Shown here: positions 53,843 to 62,586 of the stretch, in pieces
Layout: every line of letters begins with the position of its first letter
Position numbering within the stretch: position 1 is the stretch's first letter
DNA from: Mycobacterium sp. KBS0706
GTDB taxonomy: Bacteria > Pseudomonadota > Alphaproteobacteria > DSM-16000 > Inquilinaceae
Direction: 5' to 3'
Assembly: GCF_005938675.2 (NCBI RefSeq)
Contig: NZ_VCCH02000037.1
Coordinates: 1-64,000, forward strand
DNA: 64,000 nt
Position numbers and translations under genes: made by a program
The notes under the pieces: model-generated
Database searches by the model: none
Told to the model about the DNA's origin: nothing
Seen by the model: the letters and a program-made list of their open reading frames with translations, nothing else

Positions 53843-54147
53843 GGACTGTCGTCTGGTCGGACGCCGCCCGTCGCGACTATCTCGACATCATGCGATACAT
53901 CTCCTAGGACGACCCTTTCGCCGCGGACTCAGTCGCGGAGCGGCTGGATGCGGCTGCGCTGCGGCTCGGTCGACTGCCGACCGGCCGCCGAGGACGCATC
54001 GTCGGGACCTATGAGAAGGTCGTGACCGGATTGCCCTACATCATCGCCTACGCCATCGGCCCGTACCCGGCGGGCGGTGAGGTGGTGACCATCCTGCATG
54101 TGATCCACGGGGCCCGCGATTGGCCGCCGGGACGCTGGCCGAAGTAG
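53839..54147 (+). pseudogene. ParE-type toxin gene with an in-frame amber codon
   Basis: The frame from GTG 53839 reads RTVVWSDAARRDYLDIMRYIS, reaches TAG at 53905-53907 (codon 23), and then continues in the same frame with DDPFAADSVAERLDAAALRL, the GRRGRIVGTYEKVVTGLPYI segment and VVTILHVIHGARDWPPGRWP to 54147. Relatives have Gln at this place (YISxDDP), so a CAG to TAG transition is likely. Reading frame and family motifs are otherwise preserved, so the loss looks recent. Confidence 0.85.
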
Positions 54148-54219
54148 CGGCTGACTCGACTCCCAAGGAGCTTGGCCGCTACCGTTGCCAGAGTGAAGAG
54201 CAGGAACGGGAGAGCGGCG

Positions 54220-54858
54220 ATGGAGGCAAGTTCGGTCGTGGCGTTTCTCGGGGTGTCGGCGCTGGTCATCGTCACGCCCGGGCCCGACACCGCGGTCACC
54301 GTGCGCAACGCCCTGCTCGGCGGCCGCGCCGGTGGCATCTGCACCGCGCTTGGTGTCTCGGTCGGCCAAGCGATCTGGGCCTTCGCCACCAGCCTCGGTA
54401 TCGTCGCCCTGCTGGTGGCATCCGAGCCGCTGTTCCTGGCGGTGAAATATGCCGGCGCCACCTATCTGGTCTGGCTCGGCCTGCACGCGCTGCGCGCCGC
54501 CTGGCGGCCGGGTGGGGGCGGCGACGCGACCACCTCGGCCCGGCCGGCCAAACGGCTGGGCCGCGGCGCGGCGTTCCGCCAGGGGCTGGTCAGCGATCTC
54601 GGCAACCCGAAGATGGCGGTGTTCTTCGCCAGCCTGCTGCCGCAATTCGTGCCGGCGGGCCAGCCGGCCTTCACCGCCTTCCTGGTCCTCGGGCTGGCGT
54701 TCAGCCTGATGACATTCCTCTGGCTCGCCGCTTATGCCGTCGCCGTGGCCAGGGCCGGCGACGTGCTGCGCCGGCCGCGCATCCGCCGCGCCATCGAAGG
54801 CGTCACCGGCGCCCTGCTGATCGGGCTCGGGCTGCGCATCGCGGCGGAGCAACGATAG
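54220..54858 (+). CDS. LysE/RhtB-family exporter
   Basis: A 212-aa inner-membrane amino-acid exporter with six helices. It begins VAFLGVSALVIVTPGPDTAV, which has the TPGPD signature, continues with ALLGGRAGGICTALGVSVG and KYAGATYLVWLGLHALR, and contains FRQGLVSDLGNPKMAVFFAS, the second signature. Export of homoserine, threonine or related compounds is typical. The start at 54220 follows GGGAGAG; an upstream GTG/ATG at 54172 is unlikely. It lies after the toxin-antitoxin remnant and converges on the TctC gene. Confidence 0.93.
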   Translation: MEASSVVAFLGVSALVIVTPGPDTAVTVRNALLGGRAGGICTALGVSVGQAIWAFATSLGIVALLVASEPLFLAVKYAGATYLVWLGLHALRAAWRPGGGGDATTSARPAKRLGRGAAFRQGLVSDLGNPKMAVFFASLLPQFVPAGQPAFTAFLVLGLAFSLMTFLWLAAYAVAVARAGDVLRRPRIRRAIEGVTGALLIGLGLRIAAEQR

Positions 54859-54861
54859 CCG

Positions 54862-55844
54862 CTACTGCGCGGTGGCGCCGGAGGCCTCGACGATCGGCTT
54901 GTACTTCGCCTTCTCGGTCGTGATGTAGGCCGCGAACTCCGCGGCGGTGCTGCCGATCGGCTTGGCCCCCAGCGGCTCGATCCGCGCCCGGACCTCGGGC
55001 AGGCGCATGATCCGCTGCACCTCGGTGCTGAGCTTCTCGACGATGGCGGGCGGCGTGCCGGCCGGCGCCAGCAGGCCTTGCCAGGAGGTGATGTCGAAGC
55101 CGGGGAAGAACTCGGCCATCGCCGGCACGTCCGGCAGGGTCGGCGTCCGCTCCAGCCCGGTCACCGCCAGCGGGCGCACGGTGCCGGCGCGGGCCTGCTC
55201 CATCGCCGTCGGGATGTTGTCGAAGATCATGTCGACATGCCGGCGACGACGTCGCCCAGCGCCTGGGCGCTGCCCTTGTAGGGCACATGGGTCATATGGG
55301 AGCCGACATGGATCTCGAACGCCGCGGCGGCGAGGTGGATCGAGGTGCCGAAGCCGGAGGAGGCGTAGCTGTGGCCGTCCGGCTCGGCCTTCAGGAGCGC
55401 GATCAGCTCCGGCACCGACTTCGCCGGGAAGGACGGGTTGACCACCAGCAGGTTCGGCAGGGTGGCGGCCAGCGAGATCGGCGCGAAATCGGTCTCGGCG
55501 TCGTAGCCCAGATCCTTGAACACCCAGGGGTTGATCGCATGGGTGCCGACCGTGCCCATGCCCAGCGTGTAGCCGTCCGGCTCGGCCCGGGCCAGCTGCT
55601 CGGTGCCGATGCCGCCGCCGGCACCGGGCTTGTTCTCGACCACGAAGGGCTGGCCGAAGGTCTTGCTCATCTCGTCGGCCAGCAGGCGGCCGAACAGGTC
55701 GGTGTTCCCGCCCGGGGCGAAGGGCACGATGATGACGACCGGCTTGGCCGGCCAGGCCGCCTCCTGCGCGGAGGCCCGGTTGACCGGCAGCAGGGCGGCG
55801 GCCAGCAGGACGGCCAGGCAGGCGTACAGCGCTGTCTTGGACAT
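54862..55844 (-). pseudogene. TctC/Bug-type solute-binding protein, frameshifted
   Basis: A periplasmic binding protein of the tripartite tricarboxylate transporter type, about 327 aa if repaired. The signal peptide is YACLAVLLAAALLPVNRASA; the mature start is WPAKPVVIIVPFAPGGNTDL, and GQPFVVENKPGAGGGIGTE and THVPYKGSAQALGDVVAG follow. Near 55240 one base seems to be lost (GGCCATGTC expected, GGCATGTC found): the first frame ends at 55227 after AGMST, and the other frame continues MIFDNIPTAMEQARAGTVRP to 54862. No TctA/TctB genes are nearby, so it is also an orphan. Confidence 0.87.
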
Positions 55845-56079
55845 GGATCCCCCTTCGATGGTGGCGGTCTCGTGCGCGGGTCCGCTTCCAGTCCTACTAT
55901 GCCAAAGGATCGCCACCCTGGCACCCGGACGGATGACCGCTGCACCAGGGTGTCGCAATCGCGCTGCGGTGTCGCCTTCCGGACAGTTCCGGTCGTCGGC
56001 GACGCAGCGCGAACGCCCCGGCATCACCATTTTGTCACTCAAGCGCCGGTGATGGCGCCGTGCTCACGGAGGACGGTGG

Positions 56080-57021
56080 ATGCTGGGGTTCAATCGGTCG
56101 ACCAAGGTTGTTTCGCTGCCGACGCCGAAGACGGCGGTGGTCGACCTGTTCCGCGACCTCTCGATCGAGACCGCGCCCGGTATCGCCGCCAAGACCGCCA
56201 GCTTCAGCGCGCATCTGCCGGCCGGCACCCCGGTCTACATCACCATGCTGCCGGGGGCCGATCTCGGCGAGATCGTGCAGACCGCGGCGCGGCTGCGCGG
56301 CGAAGGCCTGGTGCCGGTGCCGCATATTGCGGCCCGCAGCCTGGAGAGCCGGGCCCAGCTTGACGACTATCTGCGCCGCCTTGCCGGCGAGGCCGGGGTC
56401 GACCGGGTGCTGGTGATCGGCGGCGGCGTGTCGACTCCTGTCGGCCCGTTCGACCGCAGCATGCAGGTGCTGGAGACCGGCCTGCTGCAGCAGCACGGCA
56501 TCAAGTCGATTGGCGTCGCCGGCCATCCCGAGGGCAGCAAGGACATCCCGGCCGAGGAGATCGCGCGCTCCGTCGCCGAGAAGAACGCCTATGCCAAGGC
56601 GACCGGCACCGAGCTTTACATCGCCACCCAGTTCTGCTTCGACGCCGAGGCGATCATCGCCTGGGACCGCGACCTGCGCCGCGCCGGCAACACGCTGCCG
56701 ATCCATCTCGGCCTGGCTGGCCCGGCCAAGCTGAAGAGCCTGATCCACTATGCCGCGATGTGCGGCGTCGGCCCGTCGATGCGGTTCCTGACCCGGCAGG
56801 CGATGAACATCGCCAAGCTGGCCTCCGTGTCGATGCCCGACAAGCTGCTGACCGAGCTGGCGGATTACCGCGCCAAGGATCCCGGCTGCGGCATCGCCCA
56901 GCTGCACCTGTTCGCCTTCGGCGGGCTGGAGCGCTCGGCCCGTTGGGTTAAGGCGATGCAGGACGGCCGCTTCACCCTCGACGGCCGCGGCGGCTTCGCC
57001 ATGGACGAGTCGCTGGACTGA
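56080..57021 (+). CDS. metF: Methylenetetrahydrofolate reductase family protein
   Basis: A 313-aa TIM-barrel flavoprotein of the MetF family. Relevant segments are DLFRDLSIETAPGIAAKTAS, LVPVPHIAARSLESRAQLDD, the RVLVIGGGVSTPVGPFDRSM motif (folate/FAD pocket), VAGHPEGSKDIP and ATQFCFDAEAIIAW. It differs from the MetF of methionine synthesis and belongs to a branch often found with sarcosine/dimethylglycine genes, where it could oxidise or reduce C1-folates. The start at 56080 follows GGAGGACG. A hairpin terminator follows, so it is monocistronic, though Fhs and SoxB lie within 7 kb. Confidence 0.88.
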   Translation: MLGFNRSTKVVSLPTPKTAVVDLFRDLSIETAPGIAAKTASFSAHLPAGTPVYITMLPGADLGEIVQTAARLRGEGLVPVPHIAARSLESRAQLDDYLRRLAGEAGVDRVLVIGGGVSTPVGPFDRSMQVLETGLLQQHGIKSIGVAGHPEGSKDIPAEEIARSVAEKNAYAKATGTELYIATQFCFDAEAIIAWDRDLRRAGNTLPIHLGLAGPAKLKSLIHYAAMCGVGPSMRFLTRQAMNIAKLASVSMPDKLLTELADYRAKDPGCGIAQLHLFAFGGLERSARWVKAMQDGRFTLDGRGGFAMDESLD

Positions 57022-57046
57022 GCCGGACCTGATCCGTGAGACAATG

Positions 57047-57075
57047 ACGGGCGCCTCAGGGCGCCCGTTCCGTTT
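57047..57075 (+). terminator. Intrinsic terminator after the MetF-like gene
   Basis: Perfect 9-bp GC stem ACGGGCGCC / GGCGCCCGT with a four-base loop, followed by TCCGTTT, 26 bases after the stop codon. Confidence 0.75.
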
Positions 57076-57152
57076 GCAGGTTGCCTCGCCGGGGCATTGA
57101 ATTGGGCATCAAGGACGCCTAATTTCATGCTTCACGGTCTTGGGAAACAACC

Positions 57153-57350
57153 ATGCGGACGACACTCGCCCTCGACGATGATTTGCTCGCCAAGGCGCAG
57201 GCCCTCACCGGGTTGCAGGAGAAATCCGCCCTGGTGCGGGAAGCGCTGAAAGCCCTCATCGCCCGGGAGAGCGCGCGGCGGCTGGCGGCTTTGGGCGGAA
57301 GCGAGCCCGATCTGGAGCCCCTGCCACGACGGCGAACGGAGCCCGTGTGA
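57153..57350 (+). CDS. VapB-type antitoxin
   Basis: A 65-aa antitoxin of the VapB/type II AbrB-free (RHH-like) kind: MRTTLALDDDLLAKAQALTG, then EKSALVREALKALIARESAR. Its C-terminus is Arg/Pro-rich (LEPLPRRRTEPV) for contact with the toxin. The stop overlaps the toxin start (GTGA, 57347-57350). It follows the MetF-like gene and its terminator and should have its own promoter. Confidence 0.85.
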   Translation: MRTTLALDDDLLAKAQALTGLQEKSALVREALKALIARESARRLAALGGSEPDLEPLPRRRTEPV

Positions 57351-57718
57351 TCCTGGTCGATACATCGGTCTGGATCGACCACCTCCGATCGACTGACGAC
57401 GTCCTGGCCCATCTGCTCGATATCGGCCAGGTCGTGGTGCACCCATTCATCGTCGGCGAGTTGGCTCTCGGGAGCCTGCACAAACGCGACCTGATCCTGC
57501 AAACCTTGCAGGATCTGCAGCAAGCCGAGGTCGCCACCGAGCAGGAAGTGCTGCACTTCATCGCCCGGCACGCCCTGTTCGGTCGCGGCATCGGCTATGT
57601 CGACGCGCATCTCCTGGCCGGCGTCAGGTTGACGGCAGGGATTTCTCTCTGGACGCGCGACAAGCGCCTGCTGGCAGTGGCCGAGCAGTTGGGCATGGCG
57701 GCAAGACCCGTCCAGTAG
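57347..57718 (+). CDS. vapC: VapC-type PIN-domain toxin
   Basis: A 123-aa PIN nuclease. The acidic residues are in MILVDTSVWIDHLRS (Asp), FIVGELALGS (Glu), GYVDAHLLAGVRL (Asp) and LWTRDKRLLAVAE (Asp), the standard metal-binding quartet. Such toxins cut tRNA or rRNA; the target is unknown. It starts with GTG inside the antitoxin stop. It appears intact. It converges on bioD with a 20-base gap. Confidence 0.9.
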   Translation: MILVDTSVWIDHLRSTDDVLAHLLDIGQVVVHPFIVGELALGSLHKRDLILQTLQDLQQAEVATEQEVLHFIARHALFGRGIGYVDAHLLAGVRLTAGISLWTRDKRLLAVAEQLGMAARPVQ

Positions 57719-57738
57719 AGGCGGGTATCGCGACGGCG

Positions 57739-58386
57739 TCAGGCCGCCACGGCCTCCGACACGATCTCGCCGAGGGGCGGGACGGCGTGGGCCAGTTCCT
57801 CGACCACCGCGCGGGTGACCTTCGGCAGTTCCGGGATCTCCAGGATCACCGGCACGCCGCCATGCTTCTCGATCGCGGCGCGGTTGCCGGCGTTGAGCGG
57901 GCCGTTCATCACCACCCCGGCGATCGGGATCTTGCGGTGGCGCAGCGCCTCGATGGTGAGCAGCGTGTGGTTGATCGTGCCGCGGCCGCTGCGGGCCACC
58001 ACGATGGTCGGGTAGCGCCACACTGCCAAGAGGTCGATCGCCAGCGTCGAGCAGTCCAGCGGCACCATCAGCCCGCCGCCCGGGCCTTCGATCAGCAGCG
58101 GCCGGGGCGAGAAGGCCGGCGTCAGCGCGGCCGGGTCGATCTCGCTCTCCTCCAGCGCCGCGGCGGCAACCGGGGCCAGCGGCGCCTGGAAGGCGTAGCT
58201 GGGCTTCTGCAGCCGGTCGGGCGGCAGGCCGGTCAGGGCGGCGATGGTGGCGGTGTCCGCCGGCTTCTCGGCCAGGCCGGTCTGCACCGGCTTCCAATAA
58301 TCGGCGTCCCAGGCGGCTGCCAGGCAAGCGCAGGCGAGGGTCTTTCCGACACCGGTGTCGGTGCCGGTCACATAGAATCGGGTCAT
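57739..58386 (-). CDS. bioD: Dethiobiotin synthetase
   Basis: A 215-aa ATP-dependent carboxylase that closes the ureido ring of dethiobiotin. The P-loop is FYVTGTDTGVGKTLACACLA. WKPVQTGL has the substrate lysine, LLIEGPGGGLMVPL the Mg/switch region, and VVARSGRGTINHTLLTIEAL a conserved late motif. Length is normal (E. coli 225). Other biotin genes (bioA, B, F) are not in the window, so this copy is isolated or the rest lies elsewhere. Confidence 0.93.
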   Translation of the reverse strand: MTRFYVTGTDTGVGKTLACACLAAAWDADYWKPVQTGLAEKPADTATIAALTGLPPDRLQKPSYAFQAPLAPVAAAALEESEIDPAALTPAFSPRPLLIEGPGGGLMVPLDCSTLAIDLLAVWRYPTIVVARSGRGTINHTLLTIEALRHRKIPIAGVVMNGPLNAGNRAAIEKHGGVPVILEIPELPKVTRAVVEELAHAVPPLGEIVSEAVAA

Positions 58387-58572
58387 GGGGTGCTATGGGT
58401 CTCAGCGGCGAGGCGGTCGGCGGCCGAAGAGGGCTGCCAGGTCCGGTCTACGGGCATTCGGGTCCGGGATGCCGTTACGCGAAGTCGCGGACTATGCACA
58501 GATCGTCCCTCCGAAGCGAGTCCCCAGATACCGCAGCGCAGCAAAGCTGGAATGCGTCGTCAAGCGGAGACC

Positions 58573-59610
58573 TCAGGCAGAGACCTTCTGGCGGACCGGC
58601 CGCTCGGGCATCGGCACGCCACGCAGGATGGCGTTCGCCCGTTCCTCGCGGGGTGAGCGGCTGTAGAGCTGGCGGTAGCATTTCGAGAAATGCGAGGCCG
58701 AGACGAAGCCGCAGGCCAGGGCCAGGTCGACGATCGGCAGGTCGCTCTGGTTGATCAGATGCTGCGCCCGCTCCAGGCGCAGCTCGAGATAGTAATGCGC
58801 CGGGCTGTGGCCGAGCTGCTTGCGGAACAGCCGCTCCAGCTGCCGGCGCGACAGGCCGACATGGGCCGCCAGTTCCTCCTGCGGCAGCGGCTCGGCGATG
58901 TTCGCCTCCATCAGCTCGATCGCCGAGACCAGCTTCGGATTGTGCACGCCCAACCGCGCCCGCAGCGGCAGGCGCTGGCGGTCGTGCGGGCTGCGGATGC
59001 GGTCGACCAGGCACTGCTCGGACACCTTGGTCGCCAGGTCGCGGCCCTGCCGCAGCGCGATCAGGTGCATCATCATGTCGATCGCCGCGGTGCCGCCGGA
59101 GCAGGTGTAGCGCTTGCGGTCGACCTCGAACAAATCGCTCGACACCGGGATCTCGGGGAAGGTCTCGGCGAAGCCCGGCAGGTTCTCCCAATGGATGGCG
59201 CAGCGATAGCCGCCGAGCAGCCCGGCCCGGGCCAGCAAGTGCGAGCCGGTGCACAGCGCGCCGATGCCCACCCCCTGCCGTTCGGCCCGGCGCAGCCAGG
59301 CGAAGACCTCGTCGTCGCGATAGCGCTCGATGCCGAGGCCGGAGCAGGCGAAGATCATGTCGAGCGGCCTGGACACGCCGGACTGGCGGCTGAGTTCGGC
59401 CAGCGAGCTGTCGACGCCGACGCTGATGCCGTTGCTGGCCTTGACCGCCTGGCCGTCCTTGGACAGCACCGTCCAGCGGTACAGCGGCTTGCCGGCCATG
59501 CGGTTGGCGATGCGCAGCGGCTCGACAGCCGAGGTGAAGGCGATCATCGAGAACTGCGGGATCAGCAGAAAGCCGATCGTCTCGGTGTCGAAGGCTGGAT
59601 CCTGGCCCAT
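58573..59610 (-). CDS. GlxA-family transcriptional regulator (GbdR-like)
   Basis: A 345-aa regulator with an N-terminal DJ-1/PfpI-like sensing domain (about residues 10-190; [37 protein letters not shown] with a Cys at the elbow) and a C-terminal AraC helix-turn-helix (about 230-320; [20 protein letters not shown], then [15 protein letters not shown]). GbdR of Pseudomonas, in this family, activates glycine betaine and dimethylglycine catabolism. Location between a MetF-like gene and fhs-soxB supports the same role. It is divergent from fhs across 239 bases. Confidence 0.9.
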   Translation of the reverse strand: MGQDPAFDTETIGFLLIPQFSMIAFTSAVEPLRIANRMAGKPLYRWTVLSKDGQAVKASNGISVGVDSSLAELSRQSGVSRPLDMIFACSGLGIERYRDDEVFAWLRRAERQGVGIGALCTGSHLLARAGLLGGYRCAIHWENLPGFAETFPEIPVSSDLFEVDRKRYTCSGGTAAIDMMMHLIALRQGRDLATKVSEQCLVDRIRSPHDRQRLPLRARLGVHNPKLVSAIELMEANIAEPLPQEELAAHVGLSRRQLERLFRKQLGHSPAHYYLELRLERAQHLINQSDLPIVDLALACGFVSASHFSKCYRQLYSRSPREERANAILRGVPMPERPVRQKVSA

Positions 59611-59849
59611 GCTCTCAATGCCTCCCGGCGATATGCACGCCTTGTTGTGACGAATCGGTAGCACGGGTCGCAAATTCGACAAAGAGGCTACTTGCGACGG
59701 TGAGCATATGGTGCGATCCGCTGGACGCATGGCTGGAGCCGCCGCAGCCGGGCACGTCGCAGCCAGACCGGAGCACGTCGCCGAAGACGCGGCGGTGCCG
59801 CGGATGCTATGGGACGATTCCTGCAAAAACAGCCTTGGGGGGCTCGGAC

Positions 59850-61520
59850 ATGGCGGCACCGTCGGATATCGAGATCGCGCGGGCCGCGACGCTGCGGCCG
59901 ATCGCGGAGGTCGGCGCGACGCTCGGCATCCCCGCGGACGCCCTCTACCCCTACGGTCCGCACATCGCCAAGCTGACGCCCGGCTTCATCGACGGGCTCG
60001 ACGGCCGGCCCGACGGCAAGCTGATCCTGGTCACCGCCATCACCCCGACCCCGGCAGGGGAGGGCAAGACCACCACCACGGTCGGGCTCGGCGACGGGCT
60101 GAACCGGATCGGCAAGAAGGCGGCGATCTGCCTGCGCGAGCCGTCGCTGGGCCCCTGCTTCGGCATCAAGGGCGGCGCCGCCGGCGGCGGCCACGCCCAG
60201 GTGGTGCCGATGGAGCAGATCAACCTGCATTTCACCGGCGACTTCCACGCCATCAGCAGCGCCCACAACCTGCTGTCGGCGCTGCTGGACAACCACATAT
60301 ACTGGGGCAACGCGCTCAACATCGACACCCGCCGGGTGACCTGGCGCCGGGTGATGGACATGAACGACCGGGCGCTGCGGTCGATCGTCACCAGCCTGGG
60401 CGGCGCCGCCAACGGCTTCCCGCGCGAGGACGGCTTCGACATCACCGTGGCCTCGGAGGTGATGGCGATCTTCTGCCTGTCGAAGAGCCTGGGCGACCTG
60501 GAGGCGCGGCTGGGCCGGATCGTCGTGGCCCAGTCGCACGACCGCAAGCCGGTCACGGCGAAGGACCTGAAGGCGGACGGGCCGATGACCGTGCTGCTGA
60601 AGGACGCCTTCATGCCGAACCTGGTGCAGACGCTGGAGAACAACCCGGCCTTCGTCCATGGCGGCCCCTTCGCCAACATCGCCCATGGCTGCAACTCGGT
60701 GATGGCGACCAAGACGGCACTGAAGCTGGCCGACTACGTCGTCACCGAGGCCGGCTTCGGCGCCGATCTCGGGGCGGAAAAATTCTTCGACATCAAGTGC
60801 CGCAAGGCCGGGCTGAAGCCGGCGGCGGTGGTGATCGTCGCCACCGTGCGGGCGCTGAAGATGCATGGCGGCGTGGCCAAGGACGATCTCGGGAACGAGA
60901 ATGTGGCGGCGCTGAAGAAGGGCCTGGCCAATCTCGGCCGCCATATCCGCAATGTCGGCCAGTTCGGAGTGCCGGCGGTGGTCGCGGTCAACCGCTTCGT
61001 CGCCGACACCGAGGCCGAGCTGCAGGCGGTGCGCGACTATTGCGCCGAGCACGGGGTGGAGGCGCAGGTCTGCAGCCATTGGTCGGACGGCAGCGCCGGC
61101 ACGGTCGAGCTGGCGCACAAGGTCGCCGCCCTGGCCGACGATCATTCCCAGTTCCGCACCCTGTACGACGACGACCTGCCGCTGTGGGAGAAGATGCGGA
61201 CGATCGCGACCTCGATCTACGGCGCCGACGACATCATCGCCGACAAGCGGGTGCGCGACCAGTTCGCCCAGTACCAGAAGAGCTACGGCCATTTCCCGGT
61301 CTGCGTCGCCAAGACCCAGTACAGCTTCTCCACTGACCCGGCGCTGAAGGGCGCGCCGTCGCACCATGTGGTGCCGGTGCGCGAGCTGCGCCTGTCGGCG
61401 GGGGCGGAGTTCCTGGTGGCAATCTGCGGCGAGATCATGACCATGCCGGGCCTGCCCCGGACACCGGCCGCCAACGCCATCCGGCTGAACGAGAGCGGCC
61501 AGATCGAGGGGTTGTTTTAG
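59850..61520 (+). CDS. fhs: Formate-tetrahydrofolate ligase
   Basis: A 556-aa enzyme joining formate to tetrahydrofolate at the cost of ATP, or running in reverse to make ATP during C1 disposal. Motifs are [20 protein letters not shown] (P-loop), [40 protein letters not shown] and [20 protein letters not shown]. Length is normal (about 555). The start at 59850 follows GGGGGG; a farther upstream frame lacks homology. A GlxA-type regulator is divergent and soxB lies downstream, consistent with sarcosine C1 metabolism. Confidence 0.96.
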   Translation: MAAPSDIEIARAATLRPIAEVGATLGIPADALYPYGPHIAKLTPGFIDGLDGRPDGKLILVTAITPTPAGEGKTTTTVGLGDGLNRIGKKAAICLREPSLGPCFGIKGGAAGGGHAQVVPMEQINLHFTGDFHAISSAHNLLSALLDNHIYWGNALNIDTRRVTWRRVMDMNDRALRSIVTSLGGAANGFPREDGFDITVASEVMAIFCLSKSLGDLEARLGRIVVAQSHDRKPVTAKDLKADGPMTVLLKDAFMPNLVQTLENNPAFVHGGPFANIAHGCNSVMATKTALKLADYVVTEAGFGADLGAEKFFDIKCRKAGLKPAAVVIVATVRALKMHGGVAKDDLGNENVAALKKGLANLGRHIRNVGQFGVPAVVAVNRFVADTEAELQAVRDYCAEHGVEAQVCSHWSDGSAGTVELAHKVAALADDHSQFRTLYDDDLPLWEKMRTIATSIYGADDIIADKRVRDQFAQYQKSYGHFPVCVAKTQYSFSTDPALKGAPSHHVVPVRELRLSAGAEFLVAICGEIMTMPGLPRTPAANAIRLNESGQIEGLF

Positions 61521-61539
61521 CCCGGTCGAGGCCGGCTCT

Positions 61540-61667
61540 CCCCCTCACCCTCCCACGCGCTTCGCGCGCGGGTCCCTCCCTCTCCCCGAGGAGAGGGGAA
61601 TGGGCCGGCTTGCTTCACCTCTCCTTGGGGAGAGGTCGAAATCGCGGAGCGATTTCGGGTGAGGGGG
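61540..61667. repeat. REP-like element with GGGTGAGGG ends
   Basis: About 128 bases between fhs and the phosphatase-like gene. The ends CCCCCTCACCC (61540-61550) and GGGTGAGGGGG (61657-61667) are perfect inverted repeats. Inside are CTCTCCCCGAGGAGAG and CTCTCCTTGGGGAGAG hairpins. The end word is shared with the inner part of the element at 42678-42811. Confidence 0.7.
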
Positions 61668-61785
61668 CGGCTCCGGCCCTGCCGTTGGCCCACATGACCC
61701 GCCCGCACGGCTGAGGCCCGGCATCGGCGTTTGACCCGGCGGCGACTGGACGGGACAGTGCAACCCCGATTCCGAGGACGATCCG

Positions 61786-62352
61786 ATGCTGCTGCACCCC
61801 GACCGACATCTCACCGTCTGCGGCCTGGAGGAGATTGCCGGCTTCCGTGCCGCCGGCGTCACCCATGTGCTGTCGATCGCCGATCCGGGCACCCCGGCCG
61901 AGACCTATTTCGACGGCTTCACACCGCATCGCCGCCTCGACCTGCGCTTCCACGACATCATCGACGAGATGCCGGGCCACATCTTCCCGACCCCCGGCCA
62001 TGTCGCCGAGATCCTGGAGTTCGGCGAGGCGATGGCGCTGGAGGGCGAAAGCCTGCGCCACCTGCTGGTGCATTGCCATATGGGTGTGTCGCGCTCGACC
62101 GCCTCGATGCTGATGCTGATCGCCCAGCGCCATCCGGGCGAGGAGGAGGCCTCGGTGGCGCGGCTGGCGGCGATCCGGCCGCAGGCCTGGCCGAACACGG
62201 TGATGATCGACTACGCCGAGGCGGCGCTGGGCACCAAGGGCCGGCTGCGCGACGCGCTGCGCCCGCAATACCGCCGGGTCCGCGACGAGCAGCCCGAGCT
62301 GATCGAGATGCTGCGCCGCGTCGGCCGCGGGCGAGAGATTCCGGCCGATTAA
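61786..62352 (+). CDS. Tyrosine/dual-specificity phosphatase-like protein
   Basis: A 188-aa protein with the phosphatase P-loop HCHMGVSRSTASML (catalytic Cys and Arg of HCxxGxxR) at about residues 104-117. The general acid is a candidate Asp in HDIIDEMP. The fold resembles dual-specificity phosphatases or the bacterial family sometimes annotated as protein tyrosine phosphatase (HIFPTPGHVAEILEFGEAM and onward). Substrate could be a phosphoprotein or a small phosphate ester. The start at 61786 follows GAGGAC. It lies alone between REP-like elements, in the sarcosine region. Confidence 0.88.
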   Translation: MLLHPDRHLTVCGLEEIAGFRAAGVTHVLSIADPGTPAETYFDGFTPHRRLDLRFHDIIDEMPGHIFPTPGHVAEILEFGEAMALEGESLRHLLVHCHMGVSRSTASMLMLIAQRHPGEEEASVARLAAIRPQAWPNTVMIDYAEAALGTKGRLRDALRPQYRRVRDEQPELIEMLRRVGRGREIPAD

Positions 62353-62379
62353 GAGAGCCAGCCTCTACAAATCCCTGCC

Positions 62380-62444
62380 ATCCCCGCGAAAACGGGGATC
62401 TCGTCGAGACTCAAGCGGAAAGAGATTCCCGCTTTCGCGGGAAT
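62380..62444. repeat. Paired hairpin intergenic repeat
   Basis: Two hairpins in series: ATCCCCG...CGGGGAT (62380-62399) and ATTCCCG...CGGGAAT (62425-62444), joined by a spacer that includes TCGTCGAGAC. The words ATTCCCGC, CGCGGGAATGACG are frequent in proteobacterial repeats. It lies upstream of soxB. Confidence 0.6.
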
Positions 62445-62586
62445 GACGACGAGGGGAAGGCGGGAGGCAACTCTCGCCACCCCTTGCGCTCTTGGCGCTG
62501 GGCGACGCCTGCGTGTCGCGCCTAAGCTCGCGCCGCCTCGGCCGGCTCTGCACCATGCCACGCTCATTCAGGACCCGCCCGGATCG

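Noticed and set aside
53839-54147. Amber codon in the toxin gene read as pyrrolysine or a programmed stop
   Set aside because: No pyrrolysine genes are seen and relatives have a normal Gln here, so a point mutation is simpler.
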